From Mycobacterium colombiense (GTDB taxonomy: Bacteria; Actinomycetota; Actinomycetes; Mycobacteriales; Mycobacteriaceae), in contig NZ_MBEI01000058.1 of assembly GCF_001953985.1 (NCBI RefSeq), positions 186,001 to 250,000 on the forward strand: DNA of 64,000 nt, read 5' to 3'. Both the position numbers and the translations under genes were made by a program. Numbering within the stretch: the first letter of the stretch is position 1; every line of letters starts with the position of its first letter. This document shows positions 24,876 through 34,800 of the stretch, piece after piece. The notes under the pieces were generated by a model that was given only the letters and a program-made list of their open reading frames with translations, was not told the DNA's origin and did no database searches.

Positions 24876-27800
24876 TGTTCAGGAGTGCTACCTCTTGACC
24901 AGGGGTCATCTCACCGCGCGCCATCGCGTCGCAGTGCGCCAGATGCAGCGGTGCGACGGGGTCGTCGGGCAACAAGTCGCGGCATCGTTCGAAGGCGGCC
25001 CGTGCTCCATCGACATCGCCCGCGTCGAAAAGTGCAAAGGCTTCGTCGAACGCGGGCTGCGCCGCGCGCTTCGCGGCGCGAAGCGGATCCGAATCCTCGT
25101 CGTACACTTCGTAAATCGTCACCGGCCGACGTCGATTGACCACCATGACCCGCTCCATACGACGGACGTTGAACCGCTCCGACGCGGCGAGGCGCTTGTA
25201 CGTGTTATCGGAGATGAGCAAGGCGGATCCGTAGCGCTTGTTGGTGCTCTCGATGCGCGCGGCCAGGTTCACCGCGTCGCCGATGATGGTGAGCACCATG
25301 CGGTTCACCCCGCCGACGAGCCCAACTCCGACCATCCCGGTATTGATGCCGATTCCCGCCCGCAGTTCTTCGGATCCGGCCGCTTTTCGCTCCCGGTTGT
25401 GCGCGCGCAACGACCGCAGCATCGCCAGTCCCGCCCGGACGGCGTCGGGCTCGGATTCGAAGACGGCGACGATCTCGTCCCCGCGGACGTCTTGAATCAT
25501 GCCGTTGTAGCCGATGATCGGGAGCTCGACGGCGCGCAGAAAACCCATCGCCAGGTTGCTCGCCTCGCCGACGTTCATGTCCTCGATCATGGTTGTGTAG
25601 CCACGGATGTCGCTGATGAGCACCGTCATCTCGCGCTCGACCCGGTAGCCATTGCGGACGCGGCGAAGGTCGTCGATGTCGAGGATGCGCAGTAGTTCGT
25701 TGGGCACGAATCTGGACTGCGCGTCCATCAGCGACTGCCGGTGCTCGTCGGCGGCCCGCAGTCGCGCCTCGAGCTGGAAGTTCCACAGTGGTGCGGCGGC
25801 CTGGGCGCATAGGAAGGCGACCGCCTGCTCGTGGTCGGCGCCGAAGTGTCTGCCGGGCTCGGCCTGCTCGGCGTAGATCACGCCAATTGTGCTGTTGTGC
25901 ACCCTGATCGGAGCGGCGAGTACGGACGGCGCCCGTTGCTCGGCGGCGACGATGACCGGCGAGCCACCGTCCAGCACGCGGCGCACGATGTCCCTGTCAT
26001 AGGCAACTTCGGTCCACGGCCCCTCGACGATCGAGATGCGGCCGTGATCCTGGATGGCCCGGACCGACAGATTCTCGGCTTCGCCGGTGAGAAGCAGGAC
26101 GCGGCCCGCCCCCGTGGTGTCCGCGACCGACCCCAGGATGATGTTGGCCAAGCCTTCCTGATTCGGCGCTCCCGACAGCGCGCGCACGAGCTGATGCGCG
26201 CCGACCGGGTCGATCCCGGTCGAACCCGTCGTGAGGTCGCGTCTGAGTAGCCAGGGGTGCTCCAGCGCGAGCCGGTCCGTACACACCGCGAAACCCAAAT
26301 TCAGCCAGCGCTGATACGCCGAGCGCAGCATGTGCTCGCGCAACGTCGTTCGCCTGAGGTCGGCGTAGAGCTCGGCGGCTTCCTCATGGGCATACGCACT
26401 GATAGTGGGGAGCTGGTTTTCCTCGGCGAGTTCAATCGCCTGGTGAAGGTAGCGCTCCGCCTTGGCGTGTTGCCCACGCGCCCTGGCCCACGACCCCTGG
26501 GCCAGGGCATACGGCGCCGCATAGTTCTCCGGTGCGCCCGCCGCCCACTTGCGGTGCAAGGCCAGTGTCCGGCGCACGAAGCGGGCGGTCGAGGGATCCC
26601 GCGGCGCGCACCGAATCATGCTCAGGGCACCGATCAGGTAGATGAGTTGTGAGATCACCGAGCCGGCCATGCCGGCGATGTGTTCGATTGACTCCGGTGT
26701 CGCGGCGACTGCGCCGGCGTAGTCGCCGCACCAGAAGTGCAGGGCCTGCTGCCTGGCCGCGGCCGCGCTCAGGGCCACCTCGTCCCCCTCCCGGCGGGCG
26801 GCCGGCAGCACGTCGCGCTCGTCGTAGCCGCTCTCGCCGGCGACGAGGAGGGGATCGGCGCTGCGGCCCATCAGGTTGAGGCAATACTGATGCGTGCCTT
26901 GGCAAAGCGCGCCAGGCACGGGCTGGGAACGAATGTGGGGAATCAGCGAACTGGCGAGGGCGTCGATTTCCGCGAGCGGACGACCGACCCAGACCGACTG
27001 GGCGAGCAGGGCTGCGACCAGAAATCCGGCGTATTCCTCGTCGCCTTGGTCGAGTGCCCCCTCGATGGCTTCGCGGAGCTCGCCCAAGCCGTCGCGGACG
27101 GGGTGTCGCCAGTGGTGGATGAAGTTGAGGTGCGTAAACACCGTCTGCGGTCGGGCCTCCCGGAATTCCGGGCGTTCGGCGAGCCGCATGGCTACCTCGC
27201 CGAAGCGCTGGCCGCCCGCGTGATCGCCGAGCATTACGCGGATAACCCCATAACCGCCGATGACCAGCGGCGAGTACGGGGTGTGGCCGTGGGTCAACGT
27301 GAGATCGAGCTGCTTTCGTACGAACAACGGCATGAGGTTCGGCCTGACCAGGTACGACATGTTGCGCAGTTCGAGAAGAATCCGGTGAATCTCGATGGCC
27401 CGCTGGTCATCGCAGTGCGGCAGCCGCAGCAGCCGCTCGGTGCTCCAGCGGCGAGTCGTCATCATCATCCGGACGACCGCGTTGCCCATCCGTGGCTTGC
27501 CCGCGTCGCTCGGCACCCTTTCGCCGAGCTCGGCGAGCGCACGCAACCCGATCTCGAGCGCCTCCTGGAGACGGTTCTCTGCGACCCGCCCCTTGAGCCG
27601 GAGGTGAGCGATGCGCGCGCGATCGGTCGGGTCGCGCAGGATCTCCTCGGCCTCGTCGAGTAGCCCATTCAGCGCAGGCACGTCACCCACCAGCAGCGCG
27701 GCATCAGCGGCATCGAGTTGCAGCTGCCGGGTCAGGTCGAAGTGAGCGATCCAACGCTGTCCACCGAGCAGGGCCAGCGCATCCCGGCAGTAGTTGAGCG

Positions 27801-29349
27801 CCAACGGGAACGAGGCCTGGGACCTCGCCTTTTGTGCCGCACGCCGCAGCACGTCGACAAAACTGACGCGCTCGGCGTTGTCGGTCAGCAGGCGTCCGCC
27901 GATGCCGAGGTGGCGCGCGGCCTCGAACAATCGGTCGTCCTCCCGCTCGACCAGCCACCGGCCGATCCGCAGGTGGGTCGCGCGGGTCTCGTCGTCGGAC
28001 AGGCCGACGCGGGCCGCCTCGGTCACCCGGTCATGGCTGAAGCGGTACCGGGCGTCGCGGCTGATCGCGTTGGTGATCCGTCTGCCGCCAGTGTCGACAG
28101 CCTCGAGCAGACGAAGCTCGAGGCACGCCCAGAGCGCCTGGGCCACCACATCGGGTGGCTGTGCGGCCGCTGCCGTGGCGTCGTCCAGGTCGAACTCGCC
28201 ACCGAAGCATGACAGCGAACTCAACACCGACCGATCCTCCGGGCTCAGCTGGCCGAGGTAACGGCCGAGAAACTCGGCCGCCGTGGCTGTGACCTCGAGC
28301 GATGCCAGGACGCGCAGGTCCCAACCCGGGCGCCCGCCCGGCCCCTCCGGGATGAGCGCGCCTTCGCGTTGCGCCCGGTACAGCAGCTGACGGACCTGCA
28401 GTGGGTTGCCGCCGGTGCGATGGTGGAACTCGGCGGCCACGTCGCCCAGCTCCACGCTTTGGCCGCACACGTCCGCCAGGAGTTCCTCGACGTCCTCGGG
28501 GGCCAGCGGTTGCAGTTCGATGGTGTTGAGGTTTTCCGATTCGATGCCCCCGGCGGCCGGGTCGAACTCACCCGCGCGGTGCCCGCCGACCACCAGGACG
28601 TTGCGAAGCGACACCGTCAACAATTCGGACAACAGCAGCAGCGTGTCTCGGTCCGCCCACTGCAGGTCATCGATCGCCAGCACCACCGGACGGTAGGACG
28701 CCGTGGTCGAGACCAGCCGGATGGCAGCGCGGTGCAACCGACGGCGGGCATCGGCCGCATCCAGATCGGCATCGGTCGAGGACTCACCCAGCACCGGCGC
28801 CAGTTCCGGCACGAGCGGCGAGAGGACGCCCGCAAACCCTGACATCTCGCTGACGACTTCGGCACGCCAACGATCACGCTCGGCCGGGCCGGTGGCCTCC
28901 ATGGTGCGGACAACCGCGCTCAGTGCGTCGGCCAACGCCGAGTACGGCGCCGGTCCGCCCTCTCGACACCGCCCGTAGGCGAATACGCAGTTGCGACGGG
29001 AGATCTCGACGCCGAACGCCTGGATGAGCGTCGACTTGCCCACTCCTGGGACCCCGCTGAGCAGGACGCAGCCTCCGCTGACCCGTTCGGCCGTCGCCAC
29101 CGCGGTCCGGAGTTCGCTGAGCTCCTGCCGCCTGTTGGCCACCCGGCCGTCGAGGTCCAGTACCGGGGTGGTCACGGCCCGGGGCACTCCGTGCTGAGCG
29201 GCGTCCGCCGGATGGCGCCGCACGGGGATCGCGAGTCGGAGCGCATGCGCATGGCCGGTTCCCTCCAAGGGAAATGTCCACCCACCGGAGTGACGGTCCC
29301 CCCGCTGCGGGACCGTGCAGATCCGTTCGGCGGGTAGTGCGAGCAGCAT
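24871..29349 (-). CDS. STAND ATPase-GAF-class III nucleotide cyclase (multi-domain signalling protein)
   Basis: A 1,492-residue regulator. An AAA/STAND ATPase has Walker A GVPGVGKST (99-107) and Walker B VVLAIDDLQWAD. A long TPR-like helical region follows, then a GAF-like domain (about 1080-1200), then a class III cyclase catalytic domain (about 1239-1410) and a short TPR tail. Metal-binding Asp1247 (SDIRGYT) and Asp1291 (RGDE) and transition-state Asn1361/Arg1365 (VNLAAR) are present. The substrate-specifying Lys and Asp positions are Asp1287 and Val1352, so cAMP specificity is doubtful. Related multidomain cyclases occur in M. tuberculosis (Rv0386, Rv1358 types). The start is uncertain; an internal GTG near the ATPase domain is possible. 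The shell gene follows within 100 bases. Confidence 0.85.
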   Translation of the reverse strand: MLLALPAERICTVPQRGDRHSGGWTFPLEGTGHAHALRLAIPVRRHPADAAQHGVPRAVTTPVLDLDGRVANRRQELSELRTAVATAERVSGGCVLLSGVPGVGKSTLIQAFGVEISRRNCVFAYGRCREGGPAPYSALADALSAVVRTMEATGPAERDRWRAEVVSEMSGFAGVLSPLVPELAPVLGESSTDADLDAADARRRLHRAAIRLVSTTASYRPVVLAIDDLQWADRDTLLLLSELLTVSLRNVLVVGGHRAGEFDPAAGGIESENLNTIELQPLAPEDVEELLADVCGQSVELGDVAAEFHHRTGGNPLQVRQLLYRAQREGALIPEGPGGRPGWDLRVLASLEVTATAAEFLGRYLGQLSPEDRSVLSSLSCFGGEFDLDDATAAAAQPPDVVAQALWACLELRLLEAVDTGGRRITNAISRDARYRFSHDRVTEAARVGLSDDETRATHLRIGRWLVEREDDRLFEAARHLGIGGRLLTDNAERVSFVDVLRRAAQKARSQASFPLALNYCRDALALLGGQRWIAHFDLTRQLQLDAADAALLVGDVPALNGLLDEAEEILRDPTDRARIAHLRLKGRVAENRLQEALEIGLRALAELGERVPSDAGKPRMGNAVVRMMMTTRRWSTERLLRLPHCDDQRAIEIHRILLELRNMSYLVRPNLMPLFVRKQLDLTLTHGHTPYSPLVIGGYGVIRVMLGDHAGGQRFGEVAMRLAERPEFREARPQTVFTHLNFIHHWRHPVRDGLGELREAIEGALDQGDEEYAGFLVAALLAQSVWVGRPLAEIDALASSLIPHIRSQPVPGALCQGTHQYCLNLMGRSADPLLVAGESGYDERDVLPAARREGDEVALSAAAARQQALHFWCGDYAGAVAATPESIEHIAGMAGSVISQLIYLIGALSMIRCAPRDPSTARFVRRTLALHRKWAAGAPENYAAPYALAQGSWARARGQHAKAERYLHQAIELAEENQLPTISAYAHEEAAELYADLRRTTLREHMLRSAYQRWLNLGFAVCTDRLALEHPWLLRRDLTTGSTGIDPVGAHQLVRALSGAPNQEGLANIILGSVADTTGAGRVLLLTGEAENLSVRAIQDHGRISIVEGPWTEVAYDRDIVRRVLDGGSPVIVAAEQRAPSVLAAPIRVHNSTIGVIYAEQAEPGRHFGADHEQAVAFLCAQAAAPLWNFQLEARLRAADEHRQSLMDAQSRFVPNELLRILDIDDLRRVRNGYRVEREMTVLISDIRGYTTMIEDMNVGEASNLAMGFLRAVELPIIGYNGMIQDVRGDEIVAVFESEPDAVRAGLAMLRSLRAHNRERKAAGSEELRAGIGINTGMVGVGLVGGVNRMVLTIIGDAVNLAARIESTNKRYGSALLISDNTYKRLAASERFNVRRMERVMVVNRRRPVTIYEVYDEDSDPLRAAKRAAQPAFDEAFALFDAGDVDGARAAFERCRDLLPDDPVAPLHLAHCDAMARGEMTPGQEVALLNK

Positions 29350-29429
29350 AGCCCAATACCAGGCGCTTTCCGAGATTTAAAGCGTCGCCGCGCAGCTAAT
29401 GGAGTGACGCCCGCCGAGACGATGATGGA

Positions 29430-30272
29430 TTAGGCGTAGGTGGGCTTGAAGGCGTCCGCGGGTTGGGCCAGGGCCAGCGCCGAGCTGGTGCCGATCGGCC
29501 CGTGCTGGTCGAACAGCGTCGCGGCACCGGTGGCGACCCCTGCCGTGCCGTAGTGGCTCTGGGCGGCCAGGCCGAGGAATTCGCCGTCGGGCAACCGGCT
29601 CGCGGTGACGGTGTAGTCGGCGTTGATGTAGCGCAATCCGCCGGTGCCCCAATGGGTGAGCGAGCTGGTGATGTCGCCGACGAAGGCCAGGCGGGTGAAC
29701 GGCGTGAGCGGGTGGCCGTGCACCATCGGCCGAAACAGCCGGGCCCAGGCGAACTTCTGGGAATGCGTCTGCTCCCATTCGCCGGCGGCGATCCCGGGGC
29801 TGCCTTCCAGCGTGGCGCCATATCCCCAGATGAGGAAAGGCATGTCCGGGGGGAAGCCGTCGGAGGACGTTGGGAGCGGCGGCATCTGCGCGGGGGACGA
29901 CCACACCTGCCCATCGGGATGATCACCGCGGCGCAGGAACAGCGCACTGGCCCGCGCGACGATGGTGCCGTTCTGCACCAGGCTGCCGTCCACCAGCTTG
30001 ATGCGCCGGCCCTCCCGCTGCACCGAGGTCCGGATCTGCACCGGCTCCATCAGGGCCGGGCGCAACAGGTCAACGGTGAATCGGGCGGGCTGCAGGTCCG
30101 CGTCGATGCCGGATTGCTCTATGCCCCAACCCAACAGGCCTCCGACGATCTGGCCGCCCATGGCCGCGCCCCACGGGCCCTGCGTCAGCTGGCCTGGAAC
30201 ATAGGAGTCGCCGTCTACAGTGAAAAACGCCTCGGGCATGATGGCGGAATCCTCGATCGTCACCGCTATCAC
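29430..30272 (-). CDS. Acyl-CoA thioesterase family protein (double hotdog)
   Basis: A 280-residue protein of the TesB-like / 4HBT_3 type: two hotdog halves, the first with GPWGAAMGGQIVGGLLGWGIEQ and FTVDLLRPALMEPVQI, the second with LTPFTRLAFVGDITSSLTHWG and YINADYTVTASRLP. It would hydrolyse acyl-CoA thioesters in fatty acid or lipid turnover; chain specificity is unknown. GTG 30272 is taken as start, but GTG 30263 and an ATG near 30239 are also possible; no clear ribosome site. It is divergent from the acyl-CoA ligase gene with only 30 bases between. Confidence 0.8.
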   Translation of the reverse strand: MIAVTIEDSAIMPEAFFTVDGDSYVPGQLTQGPWGAAMGGQIVGGLLGWGIEQSGIDADLQPARFTVDLLRPALMEPVQIRTSVQREGRRIKLVDGSLVQNGTIVARASALFLRRGDHPDGQVWSSPAQMPPLPTSSDGFPPDMPFLIWGYGATLEGSPGIAAGEWEQTHSQKFAWARLFRPMVHGHPLTPFTRLAFVGDITSSLTHWGTGGLRYINADYTVTASRLPDGEFLGLAAQSHYGTAGVATGAATLFDQHGPIGTSSALALAQPADAFKPTYA

Positions 30273-30277
30273 GATAG
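30266..30277. promoter_or_regulatory. Short inverted repeat between divergent thioesterase and ligase genes
   Basis: CTATC and GATAG flank an AC dinucleotide at the thioesterase start, in a 30-bp divergent gap. It could be a shared operator, but the arms are only 5 bp. Confidence 0.25.
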
Positions 30278-30302
30278 GGCAGCAGGATAGTAAGGACCGG
30301 GC

Positions 30303-31835
30303 ATGCCTCCTGTGATCGAAATTCCACGCGGCCGCAACCCGTTCCCGCTGACCGGAGTGTCACGCGGCCCCGACGGCATTCCGCACTATGACGAGCTGCC
30401 CGCCACCCTGCTGGACATGCTCGCCGAACAGGTTGACGCCCGTCCGGACGCCGAAGCCCTGGTCGAGCTGGGCGCGAACCGGCTGACGTACCGGCAGCTC
30501 TGGGACGGGGCGGCGCGCGTGGCCGGCGGGCTGCGCGCCGATGGCCTGAGGCCGGGCGACCGCGTCGCGGTGCGTTACCCCGCCGGAATCGACTGGGCGC
30601 TGGCGTTCTGGGGCACAGTGATGGCCGGTGGCGTTGTGGTGGCGGTCAATACGCGATCGGCGCAACCCGAGGTCGAGTTCGTGCTGTCCGACTCCGGCGC
30701 GCACGTGGATCTGGCGCCCGGCGTCGCGCTGCCCGATGGGCAGCCTTACGTCACTGAGCAACTCGGCCGCGCCGACACGGCCGCCTTGTTCTACACCTCG
30801 GGCACCACCGGCCACCCCAAGGGCGTGCCGACTACGCATGAGGCATTCCTGACCAACACCGAGAACGCGATCCGCTGTCTGCAGCAGCCGCGGGATCTCG
30901 GCGAGGCGATGCGCACGCTGATTTCGGTTCCGCTGTTCCATGTGACCGGTTGCAATACGCAGCTGCTGGCCGCGGCCAGGCTCGGCGGAGCCTCGGTCAT
31001 CATGCCTGCGCTCAACCTGGACGCGTTGCTCACCGCGCTGACCGCCGAGCGCGTTTCGGTGATGGTCACCGTCCCGGCCGTCTACTCGTTGTTGTTGCGG
31101 CACAGCGGTTTTGCGGCGCTCGACGTGTCGAACGTGCGGTGGGTGGGCTACGGCGGCGCCCCGATCGCCCCGTCACTGGTGCGGTCGGTGAAGGACGCGT
31201 TCGGCCACGCCACGGTGTTCAACGGCTACGGGATGACGGAGACGGCCTCGCTGATGACGGTGCTGCCCGACCGCGAGGCCGTCGAGCACGCCGACTCCGT
31301 CGGTTACGCCGTCCCATCGGTGGACCTCGGGGTGATCCCGTTCGGGGACGATCCCGGCGTGGGCGAGTTGGTGGCGCGGGGCGCCAATGTGACTGCCGGC
31401 TACTGGAATCGGCCGGAGGCCACCGCCAGCACCTTCGTGGACGGCTGGCTGCACACCGGTGACGTGGTGCGCGTCGATGACGCGGGCCGGGTGCACATCG
31501 TCGACCGGCTCAAGGACATCATCAACCGCGGGGGTGAGAACGTCTCCAGCGTCGAGGTGGAGGCCGTGTTGCTTTCGGCGCCCCATGTGGCCGACGCCTG
31601 CGTGCTCGGGGTTTCCGACGACGTCATGGGGGAGAAGGTGGGGGCGGTGTTGTTCGGCGGTGACGACGAGATCGACGTGCCCGCGGTGCTCGACCACTGC
31701 CGCGGCCGGCTGGCCGACTTCAAAGTGCCGCAATACGTCACGGTGGTCGACACCGCGCTGCCGCGCAACGCCGGCGGCAAACTGCTCAAGGCCAGGCTGC
31801 GCGAACAGGTCCAGTGGGGCGAGTCGCTGCGATGA
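30303..31835 (+). CDS. Acyl-CoA synthetase (AMP-binding, FadD-type)
   Basis: Adenylate-forming enzyme of 510 residues that activates a carboxylic acid via acyl-AMP to acyl-CoA. Motifs: phosphate loop YTSGTTGHPKG, GYGMTETAS, WLHTGDVVRVD, and the hinge/C-terminal KDIINRGGENVSSVEVE with a final Lys in NAGGKLLKARLRE. The substrate is unknown; the next gene, coupled by ATGA, encodes a single-chain acyl-CoA carboxylase, so the ligase probably supplies the acyl-CoA to be carboxylated. ATG at 30303; the gap to the divergent thioesterase gene is very small. Confidence 0.9.
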   Translation: MPPVIEIPRGRNPFPLTGVSRGPDGIPHYDELPATLLDMLAEQVDARPDAEALVELGANRLTYRQLWDGAARVAGGLRADGLRPGDRVAVRYPAGIDWALAFWGTVMAGGVVVAVNTRSAQPEVEFVLSDSGAHVDLAPGVALPDGQPYVTEQLGRADTAALFYTSGTTGHPKGVPTTHEAFLTNTENAIRCLQQPRDLGEAMRTLISVPLFHVTGCNTQLLAAARLGGASVIMPALNLDALLTALTAERVSVMVTVPAVYSLLLRHSGFAALDVSNVRWVGYGGAPIAPSLVRSVKDAFGHATVFNGYGMTETASLMTVLPDREAVEHADSVGYAVPSVDLGVIPFGDDPGVGELVARGANVTAGYWNRPEATASTFVDGWLHTGDVVRVDDAGRVHIVDRLKDIINRGGENVSSVEVEAVLLSAPHVADACVLGVSDDVMGEKVGAVLFGGDDEIDVPAVLDHCRGRLADFKVPQYVTVVDTALPRNAGGKLLKARLREQVQWGESLR

Positions 31836-34800
31836 ACGCGAGTTTACTGGTCGCCAACCGCGGCGAGATCGCACTTCGAATCATCCGCACCGCAATCGAA
31901 TTGGGCATGCGGACGGTAGCGGTCTATGCCGAGGACGATGCGGACAGCCCGCACGTGCACGCGGCCGACGAGGCGATCGGCCTGCCGGGCGGCGGCCCGC
32001 GGGCCTACCTGGACCAGGTCGCCATGCTGGCGGCGGCGAAAAGCTCCGGCGCGAGCCTGATCCACCCCGGTTACGGGTTCCTCAGCGAGAACGCCGAATT
32101 CGCCAACACCTGCGCGGCGGGCGGTTACACGTTCGTGGGTCCCCAGGCCCGGGTGCTGGAGCTGCTCGGCAACAAGACATCGGCGCGCGGCGCCGCGATG
32201 GCCGCCGGGGTGCCGGTGCTGCCCGCGACGGACGGGCCGAGCAGCGTCGAGGACATCAAGGCGTTCTTCGCCGCGCGGGATGGCGGCATCATGATCAAGG
32301 CCCTCGCCGGCGGCGGAGGGCGCGGAATGCGCAAGGTGCACAGCGCCGATCAGATCGACGACGCCTACCATCGCTGCGCCGCCGAGGCGCAGTTGGGCTT
32401 CGGCGACCCCGCCCTGTTCGCGGAGGCGTTGCTCACCGACGCCCGCCACATCGAGGTGCAGGTCGTCGCCGCGCCGGCCGGGCACCAGACGCACGCACAC
32501 GCCGTCGGCGACCGCGATTGCAGCATCCAGCGGCGCTACCAGAAACTGGTCGAAATCGCACCTGCCCAAGGACTTTCGGATGAACTGCGCCGGTCCCTGC
32601 ACCAGGCGGCGGTGCGGCTGTGCGCGCGCGTGGGCCTGCGCGGGCTGGCCACCGTCGAATTCCTGGTCACCGGTGAGGAATTCGTATTCCTCGAGGTCAA
32701 CCCGCGCATCCAGGTCGAGCACACCGTCACCGAGGAAACCACCGGGCTCGACCTGGTGGCCGTCCAGCTGGCCATCGCCGGTGGCGCATCCTTCTACCAG
32801 CTGGGGCTGGCCTCCGGAATCGCCTCCGACGGACTGGAAGTCATCGGCGAGCCGGCCGCCCGCCGCGGCATCGCCATCCAGCTCAGGGTCAACGCGGAGA
32901 CCTTCGGGCCCGACTTCTCCGTCGTCGGATCGGCCGGCACGCTCACGGCGTTCTCCCCGCCCAGCGGCCCCGGCGTGCGCGTCGACACGTACGGCCGGGC
33001 GGGACTGGTGATAAGCCCCCACTACGATTCGCTACTGGCCAAGCTCATCGTGAACGTGCACGGATCAGCGTGGCAGGCGGCGGTGCGCAAGGCGCGCACC
33101 GCGCTGGCCGAGTTCGGCATCGAAGGCGTCCCCACCAACATCGGATTCCTGCGCGAGCTGCTGACCGACGACCGGATCGAATCCGGTTGGGTGAGCACCG
33201 GTTTCCTCGACGAGAGGCTGCCCGAACTGGTCCGGGCCGCGCAGTCCCACCAGCAGGGACCGCGGGTGGCGGCGGTCGAGCTCTATCCCGGCGAGGACGC
33301 GCTGCGCGCGCAGCTGGCCGGCACCGTGGTCGAGGTGGCGCCCGAGGGAGCCGAATACGCCGCGGGCGGCCAGCTGGTTGTCCTGGAAGCGATGAAGATG
33401 CAGCACGTGCTCGTCGCGCCGGAGGCGCTGCGGACCGTCCGGGTTCTGGTCACGCCCGGGCAGGTGGTCGGGACCGGAGACCCGCTGCTGGTCTTCACCC
33501 GGACGGAGGCGGTGGGAGACGGCGAGTCGGTCTCGGCCGCAACCGATCTCGACCGGCCGCGCGCCGATCTCGACGAGGTCGCGCACCGGCATTCCCTGAC
33601 GCTGGACGAGGGCCGCCAGGCCGCGGTCGCCAAACGGCACAGCCAAGGTCGGCGCACCGCGCGGGAGAACATCGCCGAGCTCATCGATCCCGGCAGCTTC
33701 ATCGAATACGGCGCGCTGGCTATCGCGGCGCAGCGCAGCCGCCGCTCCGAAGAAGACCTGATCGCCAACACCCCGGCCGACGGACTGGTCGCCGGCCTGG
33801 CCACGATCGGCGCGGACCGGTTCGGGCGGGCCGCGGCGCAGGCGGTCGTGGTCTCCTACGACTACACCGTGCTGGCCGGTACGCAGGGCATGCGCAACCA
33901 CGCCAAGACCGACCGGGTGTTCGACCTCGCCGCGCGAAAACGGTTGCCGGTGGTGCTGTTCGCCGAGGGCGGCGGGGGCCGGCCGGGGGACACCGACGTC
34001 GGCGGCGCCGCCGGGCTGGACGTCCCGACCTTCCGGATGCTGGCGGCACTGAGTGGCAAAGTGCCGCTGGTGTCGGTCGTGTCGGGCAGGTGCTTCGCCG
34101 GCAACGCCGCGCTGGCCGGCGTGTGCGACGTGATCATCGCGACACCGGACGCGAACATCGGGATGGGCGGCCCGGCGATGATCGAGGGCGGCGGGCTGGG
34201 CGTGTATCCGCCGGAGGCGATCGGGCCGATCGGGGTGCAGCGCCGCAACGGCGTGGTCAGCCTGGTCGCTAAGGACGAGTCGCACGCCGTCGCACTGGCC
34301 AAGCAATACCTCTCGTACTTTCAGGGCACCCTGAGCGACTGGACGGCCCCCGACCCGCGGCTGGCCCGGCATGTGGTGCCGCAGAACCGGTTACGCGCCT
34401 ACGACGTGCACCGGGCCATCGAGGCGATCGTCGACGTCGGTTCGGTGCTAGAGCTGCGGCCGGACTACGGCGTGGGAATCGTCACCGCGCTGGTGCGCGT
34501 CGAGGGAGTGCCATACGGGCTGATCGCCAACAGCACCCACCACCTGGGTGGCGCGATCGATGCCGAGGCGGCCGACAAGACGGGCGACTTCCTCACGCTG
34601 TGCGAATCGTTTCGGCTGCCGGTGATCTCGCTGTGTGACACCCCGGGCTTCATGGTCGGGCCCGACGCGGAGATCCAAGCGGCCGTTCGCCGCTTCGGCC
34701 GGATGTTCGTCCTGGGCGCGCGGCTGACGGTGCCGCTGGGGATGATCATCCTGCGCAAGGGGTATGGGCTCGGCGCGATGGCGATGGCCGGCGGCTCATT

